Positions 45,344 through 55,061 of a stretch of 64,000 bases of DNA are shown here, in pieces (positions within the stretch are counted from its first letter, which is position 1; each line of letters opens with the position of its first letter). A program made the position numbers and the translations under genes. The stretch is from Flaccisagitta enflata (lineage: Eukaryota > Chaetognatha > Sagittoidea > Aphragmophora). Under the pieces are notes generated by a model that had not been told where the DNA came from, searched no databases, and saw only the letters and a list, made by a program, of their open reading frames with translations. The stretch is from the NCBI GenBank assembly GCA_965153355.1, contig OZ231128.1:7254001-7318000 (forward strand), read 5' to 3'.

Positions 45344-45541
45344 GTCACAAATGGTGTTTTCGCACCCATAAAGTTTTCGTCTCCGACTGTTTGGATCGTC
45401 CATCTACAGATCGAGCCCCATCAACCACCAACACCGCCACGGACCTTGCTGTCGTCACGACTTCGTTTCACCGTCCATCGATGCAGGATGATGCGTGCCC
45501 CGACTACGCCTCCATCCATCTACCACCCAAACGCAGTGCTG
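45344..45541 (+). CDS. Antisense spliced gene, Thr/Pro-rich cytoplasmic exon
   Basis: After CCCCTACACAG, phase 1/1: HKWCFRTHKVFVSDCLDRPS, then Thr/Pro-rich sequence (STTNTATDLAVVTTS), then ACPDYASIHLPPKRSA. The motif DYASIHL resembles a tyrosine-based signal (YxxI/L). The Thr-rich stretch resembles TTDIAVTTA of the 43127 protein, so the two genes may be distantly related. Confidence 0.6.
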
Positions 45542-45703
45542 GTGAGAAAACCTCCTTTCACTCTTACTCTTTTAACGGCCCCCGCGATCTAACCAACCTA
45601 ACCTTATTTAGCAGTAAATCCATTATCACAGTATGCCGTCTATAACAACCTAACATAACTTCATGCCTACATACTTACTCTTACCCAACCATCCACAATG
45701 TAG

Positions 45704-45759
45704 CCGTTGAAGCTCCATCCAGCGTCACCACCAATGCTGTTGTCCATCTCCCAGCCTGA
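45704..45759 (+). CDS. Antisense spliced gene, last exon
   Basis: After CACAATGTAG, the split Ala codon leads into VEAPSSVTTNAVVHLPA and TGA. TTCGAATATAAAAATT follows; no consensus AATAAA is seen. The gene ends about 260 bp from the end of the SGNH hydrolase frame, which comes from the other strand. Confidence 0.55.
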
Positions 45760-46016
45760 GACTACACATGGATGAACAGAACACAAACTCTTTATTCGAA
45801 TATAAAAATTATTACAGTACTAGTAGACAAAAAGTGAAACTTTATCCTTCATTTCTTAAGACAGCATAACTATCAATGACTAATTTAATTGAAGCATCCG
45901 TACTGTTATCTACCATCGCCTTCCAAATTCCATTTATTAAGACAGTATAACTATCAAGAATACACCAACATGAAAGAAATTCATTGTTATTCACTACTGT
46001 CTCATTACAATAGAAA

Positions 46017-46685
46017 TTAGAACGACCAGAACAGAGACCTGTATCCTGCCCCAACTGTGTAGGTCTTCCTGTCCGTCCATTTAACAAAATTAATCCCATC
46101 AATCACAAAAGTGATCAGTTCTTGGTAGAGGGCTATCCCCTGTTCATTAAGATGGACATTGTCCCCTTCAAATAAACATAATCTGGGCAGGGTCCCCCTG
46201 TGGTCCTTCTCGGCCACATAGGTATCAGTGCACCAATGATGGTGCCAGTAGCCGGCCTTGACCATCAACTCATCATACTCATCCACCATCCTTAAGAACC
46301 ATTCCCCAGACTTAACCAGCGCCTTTTTATCCGGTATTCTAGGCAATATGGGCGACGATATGAAGAGACAGCCGGGATTTTTCTCAGCTGTCTCTTTGAC
46401 CATTTCAGCGATTTGACCCACCAGCTGTGTTGGTCTCATACCCTTCACTACATCATTACCACCCACTAGGATTAACAGAGCAGAGTAGGCCCCAGCCCCA
46501 TATTGCAGCTTCTCCAGGATGACCTTCACATGCCTCATTCCTCCTCCTGCCACGGAGTAAACGTTGAATCCATTGCGCTGCATAAAAGGCGCAATTCTTG
46601 AGACGTGACTATCTCCAAGACAAAGATAGGAGTACTTTTCGTCAATCCATCTTGACACCTTTTTTCCATGAATCTTTCTCGGAAC
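46017..46685 (-). CDS. SGNH/GDSL-type hydrolase carried by the retroelement
   Basis: A frame of about 220 codons with the four SGNH blocks in order: YLCLGDSH near the start (Ser nucleophile), VAGGGMRH (Gly block), LLILVGGND (Asn block) and GDNVHLNEQG (Asp-x-x-His near the C-terminus). The family hydrolyses esters of lipids or carbohydrates. It sits after pol, where retroviruses carry env. There is no ATG before the GDSH block in this frame; a plausible acceptor (TTGATCAG, 46691-46686) opens the frame in phase 0 as VPRKIHGKKVSRWIDEKY. Translation from a spliced mRNA with an upstream coding exon is therefore likely. Esterase domains are known in ORF1 of CR1/L2-type LINEs; the enzymatic substrate here is unknown. 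Confidence 0.85.
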   Translation of the reverse strand, partial: VPRKIHGKKVSRWIDEKYSYLCLGDSHVSRIAPFMQRNGFNVYSVAGGGMRHVKVILEKLQYGAGAYSALLILVGGNDVVKGMRPTQLVGQIAEMVKETAEKNPGCLFISSPILPRIPDKKALVKSGEWFLRMVDEYDELMVKAGYWHHHWCTDTYVAEKDHRGTLPRLCLFEGDNVHLNEQGIALYQELITFVIDGINFVKWTDRKTYTVGAGYRSLFWSF

Positions 46686-46691
46686 CTGATC

Positions 46692-47290
46692 AAATTAACA
46701 AGGATATCATCCCGTCAATCATCAATCAGAGTTAACTCACCACCTAAATTGCCATACCATTATTCTTAACACGATAAAATCTTATTCTTTCATTTCTTTT
46801 CAAAATTACATCATATTCAGTCCATTTCTATTAATTATACCTTTTCTTTTAGAACTTTATCGAAACTCTTCTCATAAAATTTCAACAAAATTTTATAAAA
46901 ATACATTTTTCCAAAATTTTATCTAAATTTTATCAAAACTCATTTTCATAAAAATTTTATCAAAATTCTATCAACATTTTATAAGAATTTTGTTATCAAA
47001 AATTTTTAACCAAATTTTATAGAAATGTACTTTATTATAGTCATACCAAAATATTATCAAAATTACATCAAAATTTTATAAAACCGGTAAAGTTATATCA
47101 AATTTCTCAACCCTCAAATTTCAATAAAATTTCAACCAATTCTTACAAAATTATATCTTCACTCCGAGAAATCCAATCAAATTTCGTCAAAATCAATCAA
47201 ATGACACTTGATGTCACATACTGAAATACCCAACTAAAGTTCTTTCAATCACATGACATACTAATACCACCCCAATCAGCTATCGCTGAC
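46692..47290. repeat. AT-rich degenerate AAAATTTTATCAAAA tract
   Basis: About 600 bp of short degenerate repeats between pol and the hydrolase. No ORF. A similar tract lies at 55370-56200, so both flanks of the gag-pol unit carry the same kind of sequence. Confidence 0.75.
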
Positions 47291-47292
47291 TA

Positions 47293-50200
47293 CTAATTAT
47301 TATCTAATTTGTTCATTAATGCTTTTGCATCATCCAATGACAGCCTACTCCGTATCATTTGATCTATAGGGAGAAGCTTTTTAGTACCATCTAACACATT
47401 TTTGCACAAGTACATACTTGTCCCTACCCGTCTTTCTATTGAGAAACATTCGACCACACGTTGCTGTAATTTGGGCGCCATGTTCCTAGAGAATTGCATC
47501 CGCTTTCTAAAAACAATTGACCCATGTTTTAGTGCCTCGTTTGGAAAAAAATATGCCTTACGCTGAAGTAATTGCTTAAAAGTCGCATCCTTAATTAACT
47601 CATGCATTTTGTTAATCTGCAAAAATGTCTCTTTTGCCCTCCCTCCCCCACCAACAGGTTCCTCCAATGGGGTCAGTGTGGACAAGAAACGCGGACCTTT
47701 CCGGAATATCAACTCGTTAGGAGAAAATCCACCCAACGATACACAAGGTGAGGAATTTATCAAGAATGTCGCTTTACCTAGGACATCCGACCATTTAGAT
47801 AGGTAATCTTCCCCATCTAGCAGTCTTAATATCACTATAAGCAGATCTCTAAATTTCCGCTCCACCAATCCTTGGCTCTCGCTCCTGTGATTGCTCCGGA
47901 TAATCCCCACCCTCAAACCATCCAACAGCTTTTTATCCACCTTTCTAAAGCTGACGCAATTTCCATCAATCATTACATATTCAGGCAGACCATTTTCCCC
48001 AAAATAATTAGTGAGGGCTTCACAAAGTTCTTCTGCCCCCGTGCTTTTCATTTTTATCGTCGTCAGCCCCTTATTGTAGTTATCTACTAAGGCCAGTATA
48101 TATCTATAAGACTTAGATGCCGGGAGGGGACCTAAATAGTCCAATTGCAACCATCTGCCAGATTGCGTGGACATCAATGTAGAGTTTTTGCCTTTTATCA
48201 CCTGTTTGACATTGTATTTAGTACAGGGGACACATAAAGCAATCTGATATCTAGTTATATTAAACATTCCTGGCGAATACCACACCTCCCTTAGCTTATC
48301 AAACACTTTCTTGGTATGTATGTGGCCAAGCTCAATATGCAAATTATTTATTTTCTCCTTCAGCCCCTCCTCCCCTACATATATTAAAGGAGATATCACA
48401 CCTTCGGTTGTCACAAACAGCCGAAATATCACCTTTTGTAGGCTAATTTTAAATAATGACAGATGTCTTATTACTGACCACCACCTATTATTAAATCTCA
48501 AACTATCGCTTTTATCAGGGATATTTTCCACCCCTTCCTTCCAGCCTCTTATCTTTCTTCCCATTTCATCATCTTGCCCCTTTAGGATCCCTTCAAGATC
48601 CTCATCTTTTACCATTGGCAACTCATAGTCGCTATAAATGTCATCAATACTCATCTCCTCTATCCCTTCCTCTAATTCCGCAGTCGTCAACCGCAAGGAC
48701 GCATCCGCCACACCCTCAACTGCCCCTTCCTCCTCCTCTACCTCTTCTTTCGCGTCCTCTACCACCTCCTCCTCCTCTTCCACCGCGTCCTCTCCCGCCT
48801 TCTCCTCTTCCTCCGCGTCCTCTACTGCCTTCTCCTCCTCCTTCGCGTGCTCAACCGCATCTCCCTCCCCCACTGCATTCACCACCGCCTCCTCCTCCTT
48901 CTCTTCCTCCTCTGCATCCGACGCCACATCTTCCTTTTCCGCCTCCATCCCCGCTTCCTCCGCTTTCAAGGGCCATGACGAATGCAGGACTCCCTCGCTG
49001 CCCAATATCTCATCTCTCATCCGGAGAATAAAGCAGGTACATGAGCAGTGATCATCCTTCTCCGCATTATTCCATCCCCCACACTCGCAAGGGGAGCATT
49101 TCTCTTTCCTACTTTTCAACCCCTTCAATTCTCTCTCCTCACTTCTCCTCGTCTTTCTCCTCCTCCTAGCCGCCTTTCTCATTCCCCCTTTCCCTTTCTT
49201 ATTGATATTCAGTCCAACGTGAGGGTCAGCCACAACCCCCACCCATTCCTCATTACCTTTCCCACCTCCACCCAACCCTGACATAGCAAGGTGGATTTTT
49301 TCTGTCACATATTTGTCAGTGCTATTAATCAATCCCTTCATAGCCAACAATGTGTGTTTGTGTGTCTGTGCTGTTGTGTGAGCATTTGTATGTGTGACTA
49401 AGTGGTTCTCAGGGACATTATCATCCCGCCTTGGAGTTACACTCGGATTTTTACTAAACCTTGGAGCTACGCTCAAACTAGAACATTGCTCACTATTGAC
49501 AGGTGCGCCGGGAAAATCCTTCCCCTGTAGGGCTTGTATAGGCCGCTCCGGCGCCCCACTGCCGCACTGGGCAGTTATGTTTATACTATGGGTCGCCGCT
49601 CCCCAGCTTCCCAATGATGGGGGCATGTGAGCTCTGGCCCCATCATTGGGAATTGCCCCCGCCGCACAAGGGGCAATACCCAAAGTCAAACCCCCATCAC
49701 TCTTAGGTTTAAATGAGTTTCCCCTTTTCACCCGCCCCTCCAGTCTGTCGGAGGTCAAGTTCACGAGGTCCCCCCCTTCAAGTTCCAAGGGTTTAATTTC
49801 CCCCCCTCCCAATTCCAGTCTGGCGGAATTGGGAGGGGCGGGACCCCCCACTCCATCTACCTTGGGTATCTTAGCTAGGGGCCCTTTTTTAGTCTCCATA
49901 AAGTACCGGTTTATTAGTTCTCTTTTGTCACGCGAAAAAAGTTTATCAACCCCCAATTGAATTCCATTTGCATTGAAAATCTTTAAGGACCCTAACGGGT
50001 TATATTCGTACGGTAACCTTGCTACTACGTCCGATTTGTCCAATCTTGATAGTATGTCTGCCTGCTCCTGACTGGACGGAACGAATCTTACTTCAATGTT
50101 ATAGTCGCTTATATAAACAAGCCAGCGAGCAACCCGCTCACTGACTATCTCCATGGATACCCAAAAACTAAGGGTCCTGTTATCCACAAAGCATACAGCG

Positions 50201-52716
50201 GGCACTGAGGTTTGGATATAGCACCTCCATTTACGGAGACAGAGATATAATGACTGAAGCTCAAGCAAACACATTGGGAGCAACGTATCTCTATCTGGTA
50301 TAGATTTTGCATAATATTGAATTAAATATAACCTTACAGTTTTAGGGTCCAAACCTTCCTCCCTTACCTCCCTCTCGCTCACTCTCTGAAACTGAGAAAG
50401 TAAGCCCCCACAGCCTGTCCTTGAACTGTCACTCCACAGTACAAAGAACTCCTTAGCTGTGGGGTCCCTAGGGGGCCTCAAACACCCACTCACTGGACAA
50501 AGTAGGATGGACAAGGCTTCACGAAGTTGGGATTCATTTTCAGAGCTCCAGGAGAAAACTGCCCCTGCCTTGGCCACCTTCCTTAGCCCATGCATGGGGT
50601 CTTTCAAGTTAGCCCTCCCTGCATACCAACTGAGAAGGCCTAATATTGACCTCAACTCATCCTTATTCCTCGGGGAGGGGATATTTCTCAAATCTGTCAT
50701 CTTATTTGAAGCAATTCTTATCATATTATCATGTTTCAAAGCATAACCCAAAAAATTTATACACTTCCGTGGAAGTTGAGTCTTTTTAGGACCTATGAGT
50801 AGTTTAAAAAAACTAAAAGCAGCCAATAGCCCCTCCACATTGTCTTTTAGCCCTACCAATGACATAGAATATATCATATAATCGTCAATGTAGGCAACTG
50901 TTTCCTTACAATGTGCAGTTACCAACTCAGAGCAAGCCTGACTCATCTGAGGGGAATTTTTCCCCCCTTGCTGAGGTGTTGTAAAGCGATAAACCCCATC
51001 ATCCCCCACATAAAAAGCAGTTAAATCTCTAGAGGAGGCCTGTAGGCCGATTTGGTGAAAAAAATTAGTCATATCATAGGTCATGAAATATTTACCACCC
51101 CTACAACACGACTCAAGCACATCGTCCATGATGCGTAATTTGCATGTTACGGTCTTCATGATTTGATTCTGATTTCTTGAATCAAGGCAGAACCTATAAG
51201 CCATCTTAGGGCCATCAGGGTAATTCTTTATCTGGCCTAAAATCAAAGGGTTGCAAATATAGCTAGAAGAGTTATTTTCACATCGTTCCAGAATACCTGC
51301 CTCTACCCAATCCTTCACGAACTTCCTTAAGACCTCCATCTTCTCAGGGGATAGCCTCCTAAATTTATCAATTCTAGGGCCCGACCCCTCCACTGTCTCA
51401 ATACTAAATTCTGGTATGTTGGCCCTAGTCCAACAACTCCAACTGCCATTCCAGAATGTATTTCTATATGCCCAGAATAATTCCTTATATTCCTCGGCAT
51501 ATTTCACTGCCCCTTCCCTACCTAGGTCTTCCTCCAACTCGTTCACCATTTCATCCCATTTGAACATAGACAAGAACTCTTCTTTATTCTTCCACATCCT
51601 GTCATTGTCATTCTTTCTTCTTTCCTCCTCCCTGTCAATCTTATGTTTCCTTCCTACCTCCCCAATCTCTTTCACCTCCCCTTGTGGAGGTTCAATCACT
51701 CCTCCATGCTCATAAAAATGATCCAGCTCAGAAGGGGTCAATTTTCTCCTTTCTGTACCCCCGCTACCCCCACTATCATTCATCTCCGATTTCAACACTC
51801 TATCGCCAGACTGACAGACATCTTCAATCACTTCATTCAGCCTAACAATACAGACTGACTCACTTTGTGCAGCCGCAAATCCTATGGTTTCTCCCGATCT
51901 AATTGTTAAAGGTACCTTTCCCTTATTCACAACAATCATTTGTAACCCCCCTTCCTCCACTTTCTCATATACAGTGCTGAGGGGAAACCTGGCCTCCGAT
52001 TCGAAGCCCACTAACGCCAAAGAACCAGTCAGGCGCGAAGTCAACTCTACATTAACCAACTCTGCTGCATTTCCAGGTAAAATGTACTCCATTGTAGTTA
52101 CTACGTGTACATAGTCAGCCCCAGTATTCATCATTCTCTTGAGATCTGACCTCGAGTTGCACAGAGAGACAATATGTGACCCTATAGACAGTGTACTGTT
52201 TTCATAGTTCACAACTGCCCCTAATTTACCCAATGCATCACTCCCCATCAAGACTGGGATATCAGTCTCCACCACATAAGCCAACAAAGTTATTTTTAAC
52301 TGTTTACCCTCCTTGCTGCTAAACCACACCCTGAGTACTGTGTAGTTATAGCAACTGATTTTTCTACCACCCACCCCTGTAATATCCTTTGGCTTGGCAA
52401 ACCTTTTCATAGGCAATCTCAATTGCCTGGCCAAAGATAACGGTATCAACGATCTATCAGACCCGGAATCTAACTCAAGGGCAAATTTTTCCTTCCCCTG
52501 CCCAGCCTCCACCTTCCCCACCAAAAATAAGGGTTGTGCCGGGCCCTGGTCAAAATTTACCCCCTCCATCTGACCTATATCCCTCAGCTCTTCCTTAGTC
52601 AAAATATGCACCTTTTCCACCTCAGTATCCTTCTCCCCCATGAGTGACTGCTCCTGCCCAACCTTTTTGTCAGCCCTCTGAACATAATCCTGCTCAGTGC
52701 CCAAAACTCCGTCTAG
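47293..52716 (-). CDS. pol: Pol polyprotein: protease, RT, RNase H, linker, integrase
   Basis: About 1,800 codons, open from the codon after the gag UGA (52716). Residues are counted from the Met at 52704. Aspartic protease: LELDSGSD, Asp79, to about 180. Reverse transcriptase about 440-655: catalytic Asp543 in TYDMTNFF and YIDD at 605-608. RNase H about 745-890: Asp759, Glu815, Asp841 and Asp883 in place. An unusual linker of about 550 residues follows, with a Glu/Ala repeat region near 1290-1380. Integrase: HHCC zinc finger near 1455-1500 (HIELGHIH, CVPC) and a D,D-35-E core (LDYLGPL, MIDGN, GLVER) at about 1520-1615. The order is that of Ty3/gypsy. The frame is intact, so the element may be active. 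It acts in the cytoplasmic particle and at integration. Confidence 0.95.
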   Translation of the reverse strand, partial: LDGVLGTEQDYVQRADKKVGQEQSLMGEKDTEVEKVHILTKEELRDIGQMEGVNFDQGPAQPLFLVGKVEAGQGKEKFALELDSGSDRSLIPLSLARQLRLPMKRFAKPKDITGVGGRKISCYNYTVLRVWFSSKEGKQLKITLLAYVVETDIPVLMGSDALGKLGAVVNYENSTLSIGSHIVSLCNSRSDLKRMMNTGADYVHVVTTMEYILPGNAAELVNVELTSRLTGSLALVGFESEARFPLSTVYEKVEEGGLQMIVVNKGKVPLTIRSGETIGFAAAQSESVCIVRLNEVIEDVCQSGDRVLKSEMNDSGGSGGTERRKLTPSELDHFYEHGGVIEPPQGEVKEIGEVGRKHKIDREEERRKNDNDRMWKNKEEFLSMFKWDEMVNELEEDLGREGAVKYAEEYKELFWAYRNTFWNGSWSCWTRANIPEFSIETVEGSGPRIDKFRRLSPEKMEVLRKFVKDWVEAGILERCENNSSSYICNPLILGQIKNYPDGPKMAYRFCLDSRNQNQIMKTVTCKLRIMDDVLESCCRGGKYFMTYDMTNFFHQIGLQASSRDLTAFYVGDDGVYRFTTPQQGGKNSPQMSQACSELVTAHCKETVAYIDDYMIYSMSLVGLKDNVEGLLAAFSFFKLLIGPKKTQLPRKCINFLGYALKHDNMIRIASNKMTDLRNIPSPRNKDELRSILGLLSWYAGRANLKDPMHGLRKVAKAGAVFSWSSENESQLREALSILLCPVSGCLRPPRDPTAKEFFVLWSDSSRTGCGGLLSQFQRVSEREVREEGLDPKTVRLYLIQYYAKSIPDRDTLLPMCLLELQSLYLCLRKWRCYIQTSVPAVCFVDNRTLSFWVSMEIVSERVARWLVYISDYNIEVRFVPSSQEQADILSRLDKSDVVARLPYEYNPLGSLKIFNANGIQLGVDKLFSRDKRELINRYFMETKKGPLAKIPKVDGVGGPAPPNSARLELGGGEIKPLELEGGDLVNLTSDRLEGRVKRGNSFKPKSDGGLTLGIAPCAAGAIPNDGARAHMPPSLGSWGAATHSINITAQCGSGAPERPIQALQGKDFPGAPVNSEQCSSLSVAPRFSKNPSVTPRRDDNVPENHLVTHTNAHTTAQTHKHTLLAMKGLINSTDKYVTEKIHLAMSGLGGGGKGNEEWVGVVADPHVGLNINKKGKGGMRKAARRRRKTRRSEERELKGLKSRKEKCSPCECGGWNNAEKDDHCSCTCFILRMRDEILGSEGVLHSSWPLKAEEAGMEAEKEDVASDAEEEEKEEEAVVNAVGEGDAVEHAKEEEKAVEDAEEEEKAGEDAVEEEEEVVEDAKEEVEEEEGAVEGVADASLRLTTAELEEGIEEMSIDDIYSDYELPMVKDEDLEGILKGQDDEMGRKIRGWKEGVENIPDKSDSLRFNNRWWSVIRHLSLFKISLQKVIFRLFVTTEGVISPLIYVGEEGLKEKINNLHIELGHIHTKKVFDKLREVWYSPGMFNITRYQIALCVPCTKYNVKQVIKGKNSTLMSTQSGRWLQLDYLGPLPASKSYRYILALVDNYNKGLTTIKMKSTGAEELCEALTNYFGENGLPEYVMIDGNCVSFRKVDKKLLDGLRVGIIRSNHRSESQGLVERKFRDLLIVILRLLDGEDYLSKWSDVLGKATFLINSSPCVSLGGFSPNELIFRKGPRFLSTLTPLEEPVGGGGRAKETFLQINKMHELIKDATFKQLLQRKAYFFPNEALKHGSIVFRKRMQFSRNMAPKLQQRVVECFSIERRVGTSMYLCKNVLDGTKKLLPIDQMIRSRLSLDDAKALMNKLDNN

Positions 52717-52719
52717 TCA
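52717..52719 (-). promoter_or_regulatory. In-frame UGA between gag and pol in readthrough context UGA-CUA-G
   Basis: Gag ends ...SDVE, then TGA CTA GAC GGA, and pol continues in the same frame without another stop. UGA followed by CUAG is the known high-efficiency readthrough context of alphaviruses and several animal mRNAs. This would make Gag-Pol by suppression rather than by frameshift. Confidence 0.75.
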
Positions 52720-54381
52720 CTCCACATCAGAGAAGTCTGAATCCTGAAATGTGAAATCCTTAAAATCATCAGCAATTTTCATAACGTTTGTCCGCTTTTC
52801 CACCACGCTATCCCTCACCCCTAAGAAAGTGGTCAAATTTCGTGGGGCTTTCCCACAAATCAGAGAATAATGGCGGCATACCGAGCTCTTTTTCCCACAG
52901 AAGCGACAATGAGTTTTCTTACACTCAGTCACTCTGTGCTTATCCGAAAAACATTGGAAACATCGGTGATTAACCCCTTTGTCCGTGGCGACCTCAAAAT
53001 ACTTTCTAAGCGGGTCATCAAAGATTTTGTGGCATACCTCACCCTCTTCTTGACCTTGATCACCCCCACCCACCATCAACACTGAGTCACCAGGTTTCTC
53101 CGTCTGTAGATTGTTTGAGATGCTCACAGTCAGCTCCATTATCTCCTTGAACTCAAGGGCTTCAAGGTTGTGGCGTCGCACAGCTGCCCTTAGGCTAGCT
53201 GAGGTCAGTCCGTCTATAAACTTGTTAATCTGTGGCTTCAGCTCAAACCCCATAAGGACACAAAACCCCTTAAATCGTCTAGCATAGTCACGTATGCTCC
53301 CCTTAAGAGGATAGGACTGTGTAAGTTTATCAAATCCGATCCGTAGGGTGGATGTAGGGGCAGGCCAAATTGCAGCAAACAGGTCCTTAAAAAACGTATT
53401 TAAGTCCCATTTCCCACTTTCTTTGCATTCATCGTATATAAAATTCGCTTCCCCCCTCAAACGCTTATCACAATGATGCATGACAACCATAACCTGCGTT
53501 TTTTGAGTCTCCTCCCCATAGTACAACATAACTGCACGGTGAAGCAAAGACTGGGATTCTATGAATTCCGTTATGTCTTGTGTATCAACCAGCTTCACAT
53601 CAATGATTTTGTTGCTCTCACTAATGATTTTTCTTACGCTCATTCCCGCAGGAGGACGGTAACGACGCCTGCCATGTCCCGAGGTCGACGTATCGCTGTA
53701 ATCGTCGTCTTCATCGACATTTCGCCTTCCTCCATATCCACGTCGTCCATCATCATCACCACGACGGTCCCTGCCATCGTCCCGGCGTCCATCGTGACGA
53801 GGATCGTGTTCATCCAGTCCTCGGTCGCCGCCTCTTTGACCATCGGCGGCCGCCGCCGGAAATGGCGCTGTCGATCTCACCACGTGGTTTCCCGTTGACG
53901 CCATCCCGAAGAGTCGTGAATTAATATCACCCTGATGCACGCCCGTCGACGCAGTGCCCAGACCCAACGACGCTCTCGACATCATCCCCGTTGCTGGAAG
54001 GTCGTGAGACTGTGGCGCCACACCTTCAGTCGCCGAAAACTTTATTGCTTCCGCCTCCGGCAACTTCGCCGCAGTCGCCGCCTCAATCGCCGTAAGGCGG
54101 CGTTCCGACTCCGCCACCCTCTGGATCACTTCCTGTTGCGTCTTCAAAGCAGCATCTCTCTCTTTGATGGCTTGATCCCTCTCGGCCTCCAGCTCAGCCA
54201 TCGTCTTCCCATCTGAGCTCAACATCGATCCAGCGAACCCGGTAAGCTGCTGCTCTTTACTGTTCAGTTCAGCTCGGGTCGAAGTCAACTTTGATTCCAA
54301 ATCTTCCAGCCTGTTAGACCAATTGACAACACCGTGACCGTCTTTTTCCCTCCCAGATTCACGATGCGCGCTCAACATCAT
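52717..54381 (-). CDS. gag: Gag polyprotein with CCHC zinc knuckle
   Basis: From the ATG at 54381 about 554 codons. N-terminal coiled-coil region (WSNRLEDLESKLTSTRAELN and on to about residue 120), then an Arg/Gly/Asp-rich stretch (GGDRGLDEHDPRHDGRRDDG, about 180-240), a capsid-like helical region (about 260-470), and a perfect CX2CX4HX4C knuckle CFQCFSDKHRVTEC, followed by a second Cys/His cluster (CRFCGKKSSVCRHYSLIC). Gag packages the RNA into particles. The frame stays open upstream of the ATG, and the acceptor-like GATGTTGAG at 54371 would join it in phase to the exon at 56359-56634, so the N-terminus may be longer in a spliced mRNA. Confidence 0.9.
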   Translation of the reverse strand: MMLSAHRESGREKDGHGVVNWSNRLEDLESKLTSTRAELNSKEQQLTGFAGSMLSSDGKTMAELEAERDQAIKERDAALKTQQEVIQRVAESERRLTAIEAATAAKLPEAEAIKFSATEGVAPQSHDLPATGMMSRASLGLGTASTGVHQGDINSRLFGMASTGNHVVRSTAPFPAAAADGQRGGDRGLDEHDPRHDGRRDDGRDRRGDDDGRRGYGGRRNVDEDDDYSDTSTSGHGRRRYRPPAGMSVRKIISESNKIIDVKLVDTQDITEFIESQSLLHRAVMLYYGEETQKTQVMVVMHHCDKRLRGEANFIYDECKESGKWDLNTFFKDLFAAIWPAPTSTLRIGFDKLTQSYPLKGSIRDYARRFKGFCVLMGFELKPQINKFIDGLTSASLRAAVRRHNLEALEFKEIMELTVSISNNLQTEKPGDSVLMVGGGDQGQEEGEVCHKIFDDPLRKYFEVATDKGVNHRCFQCFSDKHRVTECKKTHCRFCGKKSSVCRHYSLICGKAPRNLTTFLGVRDSVVEKRTNVMKIADDFKDFTFQDSDFSDVE

Positions 54382-54469
54382 TCGTAGAAAGCAGAACAAC
54401 TCACACCACCGGCCCTCAGGTAAGACTAGTCACCACCAACAAGCGCCTTTCATGAATGATAGACTGACT

Positions 54470-54975
54470 GATCGAATGAATGAATGAATGAATGAACGAT
54501 TGAATGAATGATTGAATGAATGATTGAATGAATGAATGATTGACTAAACGAATGAATGAATGAATGAATGAATGAATGAATGAATGAATAAACAAATGAA
54601 TGAATGAATGAATGAATGAATAAACGAATGAATCATTGCATGAGTGACTGAATGAAGGAATGACCAAACGTACGAATGAAAGAATGAGTGACTAAACGAA
54701 TGAATGAATGAATGAATGAATGACTGAATGAACCAACGACTGAATGACTGAATTACTGAATGAATCAACGAATGAATGAATGAATGAATGAATGAACAAC
54801 CAAATGAATGAATGAATGAATAACCGAACGAATGAATGAATGAATAACCGAATGAATGGATCACCAAATGAATGAATGAATGGATGAATTACCGAATGAA
54901 TGAATGAATGAATGAATGAATGAATGAATGAATGACCGAATGAATGAATGAATGAATGAATCTCCGAATGAATAA
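54470..54975 (-). repeat. (TTCA)n tetranucleotide tract inside the retroelement
   Basis: About 500 bp of GAAT/GACT units (plus strand). The frames through it (FIHSFIHS) are repeat products. It sits in the putative gag intron. Confidence 0.9.
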
Positions 54976-55061
54976 GCTTTACAGCCCATCTCAATTCTCA
55001 CTCTAAAATCTCAGTACATTACTCAATTCATATACATACATATCTAATCCCCCCCCCCAAT

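Noticed and set aside
45842-46102. Second minus-strand ORF overlapping the hydrolase end
   Set aside because: Different frame overlapping the SGNH frame, without motifs; treated as shadow and 3' sequence.
48615-49051. Pro- and Ser-rich plus-strand ORFs opposite pol
   Set aside because: Antisense shadow of the Glu-rich linker of Pol; no promoter, splice sites or conserved motif.
53473-54216. Plus-strand ORFs opposite gag
   Set aside because: Shadows of the coiled-coil and Arg/Asp-rich parts of gag.
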